A stretch of DNA of 64,000 bases, taken from positions 1 through 64,000 of the forward strand of contig CAMYAE010000010.1 of assembly GCA_947253655.1 (NCBI GenBank), in the 5' to 3' direction. A program made the position numbers and the translations under genes. This stretch comes from an uncultured Bacteroidales bacterium (GTDB lineage: Bacteria; Bacteroidota; Bacteroidia; Bacteroidales; UBA932). The notes under the pieces are model-generated. The model did not search any database. It saw only the letters and a program-made list of their open reading frames with translations, and had not been told where the DNA came from. Each line of letters begins with the position of its first letter. Position 1 is the first letter of the stretch. Below, in pieces: positions 48,492 through 58,467 of the stretch.

Positions 48492-49589
48492 ATGATTATG
48501 AGAAAGATTTATTTATTCATTGCCATTGCGTCAGTTTCAATAATAGGGACAAAGGCATACGCTCAGGACTCCAATGATGCACGAAAGGCCGTTGCAGAGG
48601 CAGCCGCCGCCATTGCGGATGCTCCTGAAGAGGTGGTGAAGGCTCCGAAGCCTGTATATTGGTCAAATTCGCTTATGACCAACCTCAACTTTATCCAGAG
48701 CATGTATTCCAATTGGGCGAAAGGAGGTTACAACAACTATGCATTGAGTGCATACGTTGACGGAAATGCAAACTATAAAAAGAATGACCTGTTTTGGAAT
48801 AACCGTCTGCAACTTGATTATGGCCTGCTTTATTCTCAGGATAAACCGATTCTCCAGAAAAACAAGGACCGTATCCTGTTGGAAAGCACTGCTGGATACA
48901 AGGCGGCAAAATCATTGAACTATACAGCAAAGTTTACATTTCTGAGCCAGTTTACCCAGGGATATTCCTATCCGGTGCCATCCGCTCCGGCAGATATCGA
49001 CAATATAACCGTCAAGGAGTGGAAGGATGCCAGAATTCTGAAATCCGCAGCATTTGCTCCGGCGATTATTTCTTTGGGTTTTGGTCTTGATTGGAAACCT
49101 AATGATTGGCTTACAGTCAACCTTGCCCCTATTACCGGTGGCTTTACGGTAGTCGGCAACGAAAAGCTCCGTAAGAATTACGGTATGAAGAGGAAGAGTA
49201 AGTATGAGGATGAAACCGAATATCCGGACAAAAAAGACGCTAATAACAAATATTATATAACCGGAAATTATTATAGTCCTGCAAGGTTTGAATTCGGTGC
49301 CCAGCTAACTGCGGACGCCAAATTGAGAGTCAATGACAATTTCGAGGCTTCCACCCAACTGATGCTCTTCTCCAATTATCTTGACAATCCTCAAAACATC
49401 AGGGTAAACTGGGATAACAGGTTTATGTGGAAAGTGGCCAAGTTTTTTTCACTCAACCTTATTACGAACCTTATTTATGATGACAGGGTTCTGGTCGTGA
49501 CCGAAAAATATCCGGAAGGGCATAAGGCGATACAGTTCTATGAGGCCCTGCAGTTCGGCTTTACATACACGTTTGCATCGAAAAAATAA
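48492..49589 (+). CDS. DUF3078 family protein, probable outer-membrane protein
   Basis: This 365-residue protein has a signal peptide (ending AYAQD) and an Ala-rich segment. The DUF3078-type region follows, with NFIQSMYSNWAKGGYNNYALSA, NNRLQLDYGLLYS and FTYTFASKK at the end. The alternating strand pattern suggests a small barrel. Function is unknown. The start may also be the ATG at 48498. Its stop overlaps the tilS start (TAATG). Confidence 0.75.
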   Translation: MIMRKIYLFIAIASVSIIGTKAYAQDSNDARKAVAEAAAAIADAPEEVVKAPKPVYWSNSLMTNLNFIQSMYSNWAKGGYNNYALSAYVDGNANYKKNDLFWNNRLQLDYGLLYSQDKPILQKNKDRILLESTAGYKAAKSLNYTAKFTFLSQFTQGYSYPVPSAPADIDNITVKEWKDARILKSAAFAPAIISLGFGLDWKPNDWLTVNLAPITGGFTVVGNEKLRKNYGMKRKSKYEDETEYPDKKDANNKYYITGNYYSPARFEFGAQLTADAKLRVNDNFEASTQLMLFSNYLDNPQNIRVNWDNRFMWKVAKFFSLNLITNLIYDDRVLVVTEKYPEGHKAIQFYEALQFGFTYTFASKK

Positions 49590-51073
49590 TGCAGGAAAGA
49601 TTTGACGAAATTTTGAGAGGACTGTTTCCTGACAAGGGAACGGTCCTTCTTGCAGTAAGCGGGGGTAGGGACTCCGTCTGTATGGCGGATTTGTTCCTGC
49701 ATTCGTCATGTCCTGTCAGATTTGAAGTCGCCCACTGCAATTTTTCGCTGAGGGGGGCTGACAGCGATAAGGATGAGGCCTTGGTTAGGCACTGGTGCTC
49801 AGTCAATAATATCCCATTCAACACAACCCGTTTCGACACGAAGGCATACGCGGTTTCGAGAAATATAAGTATCGAAATGGCAGCCAGGGAGTTGAGGTAT
49901 ACATGGCTCGGCAAATTGTGCAACGAAAAAGGCATATCGGCGGTTGCAGTTGCCCATAACGCTAACGATAATGCAGAGACTCTGATGCTCAATATGTTGC
50001 GAGGCACAGGCATTAAAGGGATTGTCGGTATGAAACTTGTTTCCGGCTTGCCTGTCAAGGATTATGGGGATATAAGGTTGATACGTCCTCTGTTAGAGTT
50101 TACACGGGCTGAAATCGATGAGTATTTCAGCAAGAGCGGCCCGGAATATAGGGACGACAAGACCAATGACGAGACAGGTTTTAAGAGGAACAAACTTAGG
50201 CACCTCGTCTTTCCGGTATTTGAAGAAATAAATCCCTCTTTTCTGCGGACATTCTCAAAGGAAATGCGGAATTTTTCTCAAGTGGACTCAATAGCCGATG
50301 AATATTATTATTCGCGTCGAAGAAATATCGTCACGGCGGAGGCAGCCGGTGAACTGAGGCTGAATACGGCTTCTCTGCTGTCTTATTCGCATTGGAAATA
50401 CCTGCTTTTCAGAATATTGGATGAATATGCTTTCGGGACAGATACGGCAGACTCTTTGGCGGCAGTGATATGCGGGGAGGGGACGGTTTCCGGTAAAATC
50501 TTCAATAATGAAAAATACAGAATCGTCACGAGCGGCGATGAAATTATCATTGCCGAAGTGCGGGATGCCAGGATTGCCTCTTCTGGAAAACCGATAATTC
50601 TTGATAAATTCAGATCTATTGAGGAGGGGGATTGCTGCATTGCGGTAGAAGGTTCCGGACTTTATGATTTCAACGGAAAAAGATTTGAGGTGGAGCGATT
50701 GGATTGGCAAAATACCCTTTCTGCAAAGACTACTCCCGGCACTTTGATATGGGATGCGGACAAGTTGCCTCTGCCGGTCTTGCTAAGCGTATGGAAAGAC
50801 GGGGACTGGATTCGTCCTCTTGGGTTGGGAGGCAGGAAAAAACTCAGCGATTTGTTTGTGGATTTGAAATTTTCGCTTCTTGACAAAGAAAAAGCTGTCG
50901 TTCTTATAGGAGGCAAGGTCTCTACTGCTCCAGCCGCGAAGATCGCTCCGCATTCAAATGAAATGCCGACCAATGTAGGCCGGCATGTTCAAGCTCTTTT
51001 ATGTCTGAGAATTGACGAAGGTGTCAAAGTTACCGAAAACACCAAAGCCGTTTATCGGATCAGACAACTATAA
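49589..51073 (+). CDS. tilS: tRNA(Ile)-lysidine synthetase TilS
   Basis: This 494-residue enzyme converts the wobble cytidine of tRNA-Ile(CAU) to lysidine, which changes both codon reading and charging. The PP-loop SGGRDS is at 24-29, followed by HCNFSLRGADSDKDE, AVAHNANDNAETLMLNMLRGTG and KLRHLVFP. The C-terminal domain includes GDWIRPLGLGGRKKLSDLFVD. The gene starts inside the previous stop (TAATG), so it is translationally coupled. Its stop is directly adjacent to that of the convergent sppA. Confidence 0.95.
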   Translation: MQERFDEILRGLFPDKGTVLLAVSGGRDSVCMADLFLHSSCPVRFEVAHCNFSLRGADSDKDEALVRHWCSVNNIPFNTTRFDTKAYAVSRNISIEMAARELRYTWLGKLCNEKGISAVAVAHNANDNAETLMLNMLRGTGIKGIVGMKLVSGLPVKDYGDIRLIRPLLEFTRAEIDEYFSKSGPEYRDDKTNDETGFKRNKLRHLVFPVFEEINPSFLRTFSKEMRNFSQVDSIADEYYYSRRRNIVTAEAAGELRLNTASLLSYSHWKYLLFRILDEYAFGTDTADSLAAVICGEGTVSGKIFNNEKYRIVTSGDEIIIAEVRDARIASSGKPIILDKFRSIEEGDCCIAVEGSGLYDFNGKRFEVERLDWQNTLSAKTTPGTLIWDADKLPLPVLLSVWKDGDWIRPLGLGGRKKLSDLFVDLKFSLLDKEKAVVLIGGKVSTAPAAKIAPHSNEMPTNVGRHVQALLCLRIDEGVKVTENTKAVYRIRQL

Positions 51074-52855
51074 TTATTTTATTGAATATTCGTAAGGCAT
51101 TCTGGCGTAGAAACGCTCCGATGTCTGATAATTCCAATCTTTGAATGTCTTTACGATGCTCTTGAAAGGCGTTTTTGCAAGCACGTCTTCTTCTTGCTTC
51201 ATTTGTCCGAAAGCAGCCATGAGACTTTCAAATTCAGTCATAGGCTTCGGATATGCCGCCACATCCCATTTGGTAAGATCCGTCGTCCCGTCAATGGTTG
51301 CAACCGCATAATTGACAGCATCTTCAAGGGTACCTATTTCGTCTACAAGATTGATCTTAAGTGCATCCGCACCGGTCCAGACCCTTCCCTGTGCTATGGA
51401 ATCCACATAGGATGTCCTAAGGCCTCTTCCCTCGGCCACATTGCCTACGAATTCCTCATATATCTTTTCAACCCCTTTCTGGATATATGCCTGTTCTTTC
51501 TCGTCCAACGGTTTCATAAGGCTGTACATATCGCTATGCTTGTTCGAGCCGACATTGGCCACACCTACTTTGAGTATATCCTTTGCGGTTTTGCTAAAGT
51601 CGGGAATCATGCTGAAAACACCGATAGAACCTGTCAGAGTGGTCTTGTCACTGAAAATTTTAGAGCAGTTATTAGAGATCCAATACCCGCCGGAAGCCGC
51701 ATAATTGCCGTAAGATGCCACAAGGAGCTTGTCATTACCGAGCTTGTCGAGCTGTTTCCGGATTTTGTCCGATGCAAGCACACTGCCTCCCGGAGATGAT
51801 ACCCTCAGCACGACAGCCTTAACGGAAGAGTCGGCATCTACATCTGCAACTATCTTCGCAAATCTATCACCTGAAATGGCCTTGATATCTTCATTTTCAG
51901 TAATCTCGCCGTCGGCATATATTATGGCTATTTTCTTCTTGGCCTTATAGTTAGGAGACGTTTTGGCTGTAACGTAATCAGAGAATCTTATCAGACGCGA
52001 CGACTTGAAAGATTGTTCGCCTTCAAGTACGGCCAATTTTTCTTTCAGTTCATCTTTGGTCACCAATTCATCCACAAGCTTATGTTCAATCATGTCTTGA
52101 GGACTCTCCAGTGCGAGATTGTCAATCAAAGCCGACAGAGCCGTACTCTCGATATTGCGTTTTTCGGCAATTTCGTCAGCCATAGACTCCCAAATTGAGT
52201 TTATCATTTCCTGAGTCTGCTCAAGATTTTCCTTGCTTGGAGCATTTTTGATGAACATTTCACCTGCGGATTTGTATTTTCCGTGCCGGATTAGCTGCAC
52301 ATTCACTCCGAATCTGTCAAGAATATCCTTTAGGAAGAACATCTGGGTTGCAACTCCGGTAATCATCGGACCGCTGCCGCTGTATGATGACATATACACC
52401 TTGTCGGCAACGGATGCTAAATAGTATGAGCCTGTGGTAGGGCTTTCCATATATGACACTATGGCCTTTCCGCTTTTTCTAAAATTGTCGAGAGCCTTTC
52501 TGAACTCTTCCAATTGTGCCATTCCTGCAAATGCACCGTCTGTCTTAAGGTATATTAACTTGACGGCAGGGTCGGCTGCCGCCGTATTTATGGCCTGTAC
52601 TGCATTCCATATACCGATTGGGGTTATATAGTTATTTTTGAGGAGCGACGTAGGATCATTTGTCGTTGAGGCCTGTTCCTTAATTATAATTTTGCTCATA
52701 TCGATTTTAAGCACGCCTGAGCGGGGAAGAACCGGTTTCGCACTATTCGATGATGCGAGGGCTCCGATGAAGCCCGATAATAGGATAATGCCGATAATTC
52801 CCATTATGAACAGACCGCAGATTACGGCCAAGGTCATTTTAACAAAGTCTTTCAT
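51074..52855 (-). CDS. sppA: Signal peptide peptidase SppA (67K type)
   Basis: This 593-residue membrane-anchored serine protease degrades cleaved signal peptides. One N-terminal transmembrane helix (about 7-35) precedes two tandem SppA/ClpP-fold domains. The first contains SYMESPTTGSYYLASVADKVYM. The second has VLRVSSPGGSVLASDKI, GNYAASGGYWIS and TTLTGSIGVFSMI, where the Ser of GSIG is the nucleophile. The length matches the double-domain long form. Confidence 0.95.
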   Translation of the reverse strand: MKDFVKMTLAVICGLFIMGIIGIILLSGFIGALASSNSAKPVLPRSGVLKIDMSKIIIKEQASTTNDPTSLLKNNYITPIGIWNAVQAINTAAADPAVKLIYLKTDGAFAGMAQLEEFRKALDNFRKSGKAIVSYMESPTTGSYYLASVADKVYMSSYSGSGPMITGVATQMFFLKDILDRFGVNVQLIRHGKYKSAGEMFIKNAPSKENLEQTQEMINSIWESMADEIAEKRNIESTALSALIDNLALESPQDMIEHKLVDELVTKDELKEKLAVLEGEQSFKSSRLIRFSDYVTAKTSPNYKAKKKIAIIYADGEITENEDIKAISGDRFAKIVADVDADSSVKAVVLRVSSPGGSVLASDKIRKQLDKLGNDKLLVASYGNYAASGGYWISNNCSKIFSDKTTLTGSIGVFSMIPDFSKTAKDILKVGVANVGSNKHSDMYSLMKPLDEKEQAYIQKGVEKIYEEFVGNVAEGRGLRTSYVDSIAQGRVWTGADALKINLVDEIGTLEDAVNYAVATIDGTTDLTKWDVAAYPKPMTEFESLMAAFGQMKQEEDVLAKTPFKSIVKTFKDWNYQTSERFYARMPYEYSIK

Positions 52856-52908
52856 AAATTTAGAAATATGTATTTAATAATTTTTCTATAATAATTATGG
52901 AACTTTGG

Positions 52909-52916
52909 CAAAAGTA
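52909..52916 (-). promoter_or_regulatory. Candidate -7 box of sppA
   Basis: The minus strand reads TACTTTTG (TAnnTTTG), 53 bases upstream of the sppA start, in the divergent gap to hisS. Confidence 0.45.
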
Positions 52917-52938
52917 AGAATAATTAATATAAACATTG

Positions 52939-52946
52939 TTAAATTT
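52939..52946 (+). promoter_or_regulatory. -7 box of the hisS operon
   Basis: TAAATTTG matches the consensus and lies 20 bases before the hisS start. No clear -33 element at the usual distance. Confidence 0.55.
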
Positions 52947-52966
52947 GCGTTACAAAACAGAATAAT

Positions 52967-54373
52967 ATGTCACAGAAACCGTCAATACCGAAGGGCACAA
53001 GAGATTTCGGCCAGCAGGAAATGGCCGAAAGGAATTACATATTCGACACAATCAGAAGCGTTTACAAGACATACGGCTATACGCAGATAGAAACTCCTGC
53101 AATGGAAAATCTGTCCACGCTTCTTGGAAAATACGGGGAAGAGGGGGACAAGCTCCTTTTCAGAATACTCAATTCGGGCAATGCTTTCAGCGGGCTTGAC
53201 GTTGATGATTATAAAAGTGATGAGGGTCTTGATTATCTGGCTTTGACTAAGAATATCTGCGAAAAGGGGCTCAGATATGACCTGACAGTGCCGTTTGCAC
53301 GTTTCGTGGTCCAGCACCGGAACGAGATAGCGTTCCCGTACAGACGCTACCAGATTCAGCCTGTGTGGCGTGCCGACAGACCTCAGAAGGGGCGTTACCG
53401 TGAATTCTACCAGTGTGATGCAGATGTTATCGGCAGCGATTCCCTTATTAATGAATTGGAGCTGGTGCAGATTGTCGACAGGGTTTTTACCCTTTTCGGC
53501 ATAAATGTCATTATAAAAATAAATAACCGCAAGGTTCTTACGGGCTTAGCTGAAATCGCCGGTGTTCCCGACAAGGTCGTTGACATTACTGTAGCCATAG
53601 ACAAGTTGGATAAAATAGGTTTGGAAGCCGTTAAGGCTGAAATGCGGGAGAAAGGCTTGGACGACAAGGCGATAGCCGTAATCGTGCAGATACTGGAACT
53701 TGACGGAAGCGATTCGGAGAAAATTGAGCTGATGCGTGCTATGATGAATGGCAAGTCCGCTTCGGGAATAGCTTCTGAGATAGGACTTAGGGGTCTTGAT
53801 GAGCTTGAGGAGTTGTTCGGTCTTATTGATGCCGCAGGTGTCTGCCAGCACGTTGAACTCGATTTGTCCCTTGCGAGGGGGCTGAATTATTATACGGGGG
53901 CTATTTTTGAAGTCAAGGCGAGAGATTTTGAAATAGGAAGCATTTGCGGAGGCGGTCGTTATGACAATCTGACAGGAATTTTCGGCCTTCCGGGTATGTC
54001 GGGAGTAGGTATATCTTTCGGAGCCGACAGGATTTATGATGTCCTTAAAGGTCTTGACAAGTTCCCGAGGTCGCTCACATCTTCTACCGAAGTGCTTTTT
54101 GCAAATATGGATTCCGCGATTTTGCCTTATATACTCCCTATAGTGAAGTCTTTGCGTGAAAATGGGGTCGCCTGCGAGATTTATCCTGAATCTTCCAAAT
54201 TGAAAAAGCAGTTTGATTATGCCGATAAGAAATCCATTGGATTTATATCCATATCGGGGACCGATGAGGTTGCTGCCGGCACTGTCAATATCAAGAACCT
54301 TGCTACAGGGCAGCAGGAAAGCTTCGCCAAAGATGATATAACCGCGATAATTACTTTCGTACGCAATGCTTAG
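52967..54373 (+). CDS. hisS: Histidyl-tRNA synthetase
   Basis: This 468-residue class II synthetase charges tRNA-His. It begins [20 protein letters not shown] and has motif 2 (FRYEDTVS-type region here read as [25 protein letters not shown]), the His-specific [14 protein letters not shown] and [12 protein letters not shown]. Motif 3 is [17 protein letters not shown]-terminal anticodon-binding domain completes it. The transporter gene downstream overlaps its end by 8 bases. Confidence 0.97.
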   Translation: MSQKPSIPKGTRDFGQQEMAERNYIFDTIRSVYKTYGYTQIETPAMENLSTLLGKYGEEGDKLLFRILNSGNAFSGLDVDDYKSDEGLDYLALTKNICEKGLRYDLTVPFARFVVQHRNEIAFPYRRYQIQPVWRADRPQKGRYREFYQCDADVIGSDSLINELELVQIVDRVFTLFGINVIIKINNRKVLTGLAEIAGVPDKVVDITVAIDKLDKIGLEAVKAEMREKGLDDKAIAVIVQILELDGSDSEKIELMRAMMNGKSASGIASEIGLRGLDELEELFGLIDAAGVCQHVELDLSLARGLNYYTGAIFEVKARDFEIGSICGGGRYDNLTGIFGLPGMSGVGISFGADRIYDVLKGLDKFPRSLTSSTEVLFANMDSAILPYILPIVKSLRENGVACEIYPESSKLKKQFDYADKKSIGFISISGTDEVAAGTVNIKNLATGQQESFAKDDITAIITFVRNA

Positions 54374-55253
54374 AGACCGATCTTCCACATTCTGGGGATA
54401 TATGGCCGGCATAACCACAGGGGTTACTTACGGTATGAACCCTCTATTTGCCAAGCCACTTTTGGATAACGGCGTATCTGTGGACACCATGCTGTTTTTC
54501 AGATACATTATAGCTGTTGTCATTATGGGCGGCTGGCTGGCCCTTAGGAGAGAAAAGTTCGGAATTAATGCAAGCCAATTGGCAGTACTTGCGATAATGG
54601 GGCTTTTGTTCGGTTGCAGCAGCCTGTTCCTTTTTGAATCATATAAGTACATACCTTCAGGGCAGGCTACCACAATAGTCTACCTCTATCCTGCTTTAGT
54701 GGCGATAATTATGGTCTTTATGAAGGTATATCCCAAATGGCAGGTCTGGCTTGCAATCGCATTTACATTTTTAGGGGTTGTTATCCTGTGCAAGCCTGAG
54801 GGCGGGACGTTCAACAGGTTAGGCGTCGCTTTGGCCTTTGTTTCAGCTTTGGCCTATGCCATATATATAGTATTGAATAGAAACAGGTCGGTAAAGAGCC
54901 TGTCGAGCAACGTGCTTACATTTTATGTGCTGCTGATAGGCTCTGTGCTTTTCCTGATTCATCATCTCGCTGCGGGAGGGCACTTTCTCGAAGGGGTCGC
55001 AGGTTTTTGTGCATGGGGCAATATTATTGGGTTAGCTGTCTTCCCTACAATAGTTTCTATGGTGACATTGGCAATTTCCATAAGACTGATAGGTGCGACC
55101 AAAACTTCCGTGCTCGGAGTGTTCGAGCCCGTTACCGCCATTCTGATAGGTGCCGTTATGTTCCATGAGCCATTGACTTTCAATGTCTTTGTAGGCATGG
55201 TAATCTGCCTCTCCGCCATTGTTTTCATGGCCTTTACCACTTCCAGAAAATAA
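54366..55253 (+). CDS. EamA/DMT-superfamily transporter
   Basis: This 295-residue inner-membrane protein has about ten hydrophobic helices in two EamA repeats (first about 10-140, second about 155-290). Segments such as [37 protein letters not shown] and [27 protein letters not shown] are typical of the drug/metabolite transporter superfamily. The substrate cannot be told. It is translationally coupled to hisS. Confidence 0.88.
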   Translation: MLRDRSSTFWGYMAGITTGVTYGMNPLFAKPLLDNGVSVDTMLFFRYIIAVVIMGGWLALRREKFGINASQLAVLAIMGLLFGCSSLFLFESYKYIPSGQATTIVYLYPALVAIIMVFMKVYPKWQVWLAIAFTFLGVVILCKPEGGTFNRLGVALAFVSALAYAIYIVLNRNRSVKSLSSNVLTFYVLLIGSVLFLIHHLAAGGHFLEGVAGFCAWGNIIGLAVFPTIVSMVTLAISIRLIGATKTSVLGVFEPVTAILIGAVMFHEPLTFNVFVGMVICLSAIVFMAFTTSRK

Positions 55254-55352
55254 ATTTTCAATATTTTTCATAAAAAAGTTTGGAAGTTGTTTAAATATTC
55301 GAGCGAGATTCGAAGCCGAGGATTATATCAAGAAATTTATACTTGTTGCGGC

Positions 55353-57485
55353 TTATTCTCTTTCGGAATAATTCCGCAAATAAATTTCCCTTACACGGAG
55401 AACGGAATTGACATTCTCGTCAGCGACAAAGCGTACAGCCTTAACTGCGATAGGCTTGAAACTTACCTCAGCAACTCCGTTCTTGAACTCGGCAACATCC
55501 TTGAAATTCTGCCCGTCGTATGAAATCTGCAATCTTCCTTTTGTGATGAATTCCTTTCCTCCGCCATTATTTCCCTGACCTGTCACCACTTTGATTCCGT
55601 TAAGTCTTGTGCTTTTGGCAAACTTGACGACAATAGAATTGCCCTTATCGAAATTTGCCGCAGAGCGATAGAAAGTATTGAAGTCGTCATCCAGCATATA
55701 TCTCTCAGGACTGCCGCCATTCGCCTTCGGAGCATTAATTTCTTCAATTTGCTTTCCAAGAGTCCTGTCAAGTACCGGGAATTCATTACCCTGAGGCCCG
55801 ACAACAAGGGCTCTTATATTGCGAATATATTTTGTCTTGAACGGCTTACGGTATAATTTACTTGCACGGGTAGGGTAGCTCCCGTCGAGAGTATAGTATA
55901 TCCTAGCATTAGGAATAGGGGTAGTAACAGTCGCCTTTCCCTTATTCTCAGCGACTTTCAGAAGTCCTCCGTCAGGACGGTAACTAATCCCTTTTTCGAC
56001 AAGATAAGGGAGATAGTTGTTAAGCCTGAGCCTGAAATCGTCGATGTTCTTCTGTGATGTTGCAGTCCAAGCAGCTTCTGCCAGAGCAATGATTCGAGGA
56101 AAAATCATATATCCGGTGTGGCCTTCATTAGGAACGAATTCAGTCCAAAGCGCCCCCTCTGTTCCGAGCACATATTTACGCTTTTCGGGAGCAATATTGG
56201 AAGGAATAGGATCCGCAAGATATGTGCGCTCCCAAGTTCCACTGACCCCAATTGCCCTGGGCTCGCCATTCGGCCCTTGCGAATAGTCAAAATAATTGCT
56301 TATCGATTTTGCGTTAATAAGTTCGCGATTCTGTCCTGTGACTTTCACACCAACACCTCTTGCATCGCCGAATCTCATCATTACAGCCACCTCAGGGACC
56401 TCATCCTCTCCGTCAATAATTTCATCCCACCCGATTGGCATTCTTCCTTTCTGGCGGCAGTATGCGGCCACTTTACGGCCAAACATATGTTGAAGCTGGC
56501 GTTCGTCCTTGTATCCCTTTTCTTTCATCATGGCCTGACATCTCGGACATTTCTTCCAGGCGGAAAGATTAACCTCATCAGCACCAATCATTACATATTT
56601 AGAAGGAAAAATTTCAAATATCTCGTCCAGAACTTTCTCGATAAATATATAACTCTTGTCGTGTCCCGGGCAATAAACATTGGTTTTCCCTTCAATATCA
56701 CATTTTATCCATTCAGGATAATTTGCAACAGCAACAGTCGAATGTCCGGGAAAATCAAGTTCCGGAACGATTGTCACGTTGCGCTGAGCGGCATACTCAA
56801 CAAGATCCTTTAGCATTTCCTGAGTGTAGAAACCTCCATATTGTCCGTCAGCACGGTAGCTGTTACCGCTTTCACGCTCCAAATCCCAACCGAGGGCCTT
56901 ACGCCAGGCACCGATCTCCGTAAGTTTCGGGAAAGCCTTGATTTCCACTCTCCAGCCCTGGTCATCGGTAAGGTGAATATGAAATACGTTCATCTTAAGG
57001 TCGGAAAGCACATCCACAAGTTTGTACAGGTATTTTATATCAAAATAATGTCTTGCAACGTCAAGCATCGCCCCTCTCCAGCGTAAGCAAGGGGCATCCT
57101 CAATCGTGATAATCGGCAGCGTGCCTTTTTCCTGATTTCGGATAAGCTGTGCGAGTGTCCTGCTGCCATTGAAGAACCCGGCATAGTCCGATGCTTCGAT
57201 TCTTACGCCCTCTGAGGACACAGCCAGTCTGTATGCTTCAGTTGCAAGATTCTTATCAACATTCAGTATCGTATTCGGCCAAAATAGATTCTCATTATTC
57301 ATAAACCCAGCCGCATTACGAGCCGCCTGAGAGGCATCGGCAGAAACCGTACCCTTTTGAGAATAGACAAGAAGCCCGTCTTGGGTAATAATTTTGCCTG
57401 GAAGCGGAATGATGTTAGGCTGGGCAAAAGCTGAAAGCCCGCACAACAGGGCAATGATGAAGAGATAAATTGTTCTTATTTTCAT
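55353..57485 (-). CDS. GH20 beta-N-acetylhexosaminidase
   Basis: This 710-residue secreted enzyme releases terminal GlcNAc or GalNAc. It has a signal peptide (1-21, ending AFAQ) and a GH20b alpha/beta domain (about 22-130). The GH20 barrel contains LRWRGAMLDVARHYF, FHIHLTDDQGWRVEIKAFP, PELDFPGHS and the catalytic pair Asp303-Glu304 in MIGADEVN. A C-terminal chitobiase-like and discoidin-like beta region follows (from about 510). It stands alone on the minus strand, 259 bases from the divergent ECF sigma gene. It may serve N-glycan, mucin or glycosaminoglycan breakdown. The intergenic 57486-57744 shows only a -7 box for the sigma gene and a weak minus-strand match at 57626-57633. Confidence 0.93.
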   Translation of the reverse strand: MKIRTIYLFIIALLCGLSAFAQPNIIPLPGKIITQDGLLVYSQKGTVSADASQAARNAAGFMNNENLFWPNTILNVDKNLATEAYRLAVSSEGVRIEASDYAGFFNGSRTLAQLIRNQEKGTLPIITIEDAPCLRWRGAMLDVARHYFDIKYLYKLVDVLSDLKMNVFHIHLTDDQGWRVEIKAFPKLTEIGAWRKALGWDLERESGNSYRADGQYGGFYTQEMLKDLVEYAAQRNVTIVPELDFPGHSTVAVANYPEWIKCDIEGKTNVYCPGHDKSYIFIEKVLDEIFEIFPSKYVMIGADEVNLSAWKKCPRCQAMMKEKGYKDERQLQHMFGRKVAAYCRQKGRMPIGWDEIIDGEDEVPEVAVMMRFGDARGVGVKVTGQNRELINAKSISNYFDYSQGPNGEPRAIGVSGTWERTYLADPIPSNIAPEKRKYVLGTEGALWTEFVPNEGHTGYMIFPRIIALAEAAWTATSQKNIDDFRLRLNNYLPYLVEKGISYRPDGGLLKVAENKGKATVTTPIPNARIYYTLDGSYPTRASKLYRKPFKTKYIRNIRALVVGPQGNEFPVLDRTLGKQIEEINAPKANGGSPERYMLDDDFNTFYRSAANFDKGNSIVVKFAKSTRLNGIKVVTGQGNNGGGKEFITKGRLQISYDGQNFKDVAEFKNGVAEVSFKPIAVKAVRFVADENVNSVLRVREIYLRNYSERE

Positions 57486-57717
57486 AATTATGCTGTTTGG
57501 TTTTGAGCCTCAGTCTTGTAGAGTGGTACCGCACTAAGGCTATAATATTATTTGCCCAATTCAAGCACCGGCACAAAGCAATATCGGAATAATGCATTCA
57601 ACTAATACCTGCCAGGCTCACTTTACAAAAATAACAATTTTGAGGAGATAAATAAAGAAATGTATAAGAACTCTATAGGGCTGCTTTATTATGTGTAAAA
57701 TGAGACGAAAAATATAG

Positions 57718-57725
57718 TATATTTG
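57718..57725 (+). promoter_or_regulatory. -7 box of the ECF sigma gene
   Basis: TATATTTG matches TAnnTTTG and lies 19 bases before the sigma factor start. No good -33 element was seen. Confidence 0.55.
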
Positions 57726-57744
57726 TTGTAAAACCACACTATTG

Positions 57745-58335
57745 ATGCAGAATCCCGATTCTCATATAGACTATGAATTGCTTTTGAGGCTCCGTTCGGG
57801 GGACGAGAAGGCATTCGCCTTGGTGTTCGAGTGCTACCACAAGTACTTGTACGCGATGGCTTCAAGGTACTTGATGTCAGAGGAATTTGCTGAAGATGCT
57901 GTGCAATATACGTTTATGAAGTTGTGGGAAGGGAGAAGAACATTTGATTATCATAAAGGAATAAAAAATCTGCTTTTCACAATTCTGAAAAATTACACAC
58001 TGAATGAAATCAGGCACAATAATCTGGCAATCCAGAAAAACTACGAAATTGCTCAGTCATTCCGGAAAATGGAGTCGGATTTTCTGAAGGACCTCGAAAA
58101 GGCAGATTTCAGAAAACATTTTTACAATCTAATTTGCAATCTTCCGCCACAAAAACGCAAGGTGTGCATGCTGAAAATAGAGACAGAGATGAGTAATAGC
58201 GAGGTTGCAGAGGAAATGAATATTTCTGTCAATACGGTTAAATCACATTACTCGCAGGTTATTAAAATGCTCAGGGCGGAAATTGACAAACTTATGGTCT
58301 TTATACCTTTTATCGTGAATTTTTTAATTAAATAA
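57745..58335 (+). CDS. ECF-type sigma factor of a SusCD locus
   Basis: This 196-residue extracytoplasmic-function sigma factor has region 2 (AFALVFECYHKYLYAMASRY, then EDAVQYTFMKLWEG) and region 4 (LPPQKRKVCMLKIETEMS, then EEMNISVNTVKSHYSQVIKMLR). It is followed by a FecR-type anti-sigma factor and a SusC with an STN domain, the standard trans-envelope signalling unit of Bacteroidota. It should direct transcription of the downstream susCD. ATG at 57745 was chosen over the TTG at 57742. Confidence 0.93.
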   Translation: MQNPDSHIDYELLLRLRSGDEKAFALVFECYHKYLYAMASRYLMSEEFAEDAVQYTFMKLWEGRRTFDYHKGIKNLLFTILKNYTLNEIRHNNLAIQKNYEIAQSFRKMESDFLKDLEKADFRKHFYNLICNLPPQKRKVCMLKIETEMSNSEVAEEMNISVNTVKSHYSQVIKMLRAEIDKLMVFIPFIVNFLIK

Positions 58336-58467
58336 CATAACAACATAATACTTTTCGGCACTTCGTATGTTTATATGGAAGTTGAGCCAAAGGGCCAACA
58401 GAAGGATAGAACGCCATTGCTTCTATTAATAAGAAAATCAAACTCAAACCGAAACAGAATACTGCAG

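Noticed and set aside
53546..54418. A 290-codon minus-strand frame
   Set aside because: It is antisense to hisS, which shows all class II synthetase motifs.
58375..58467. N-terminal extension of the FecR-type protein
   Set aside because: The added residues are unlike the family, which normally begins close to the position of the ATG at 58468.
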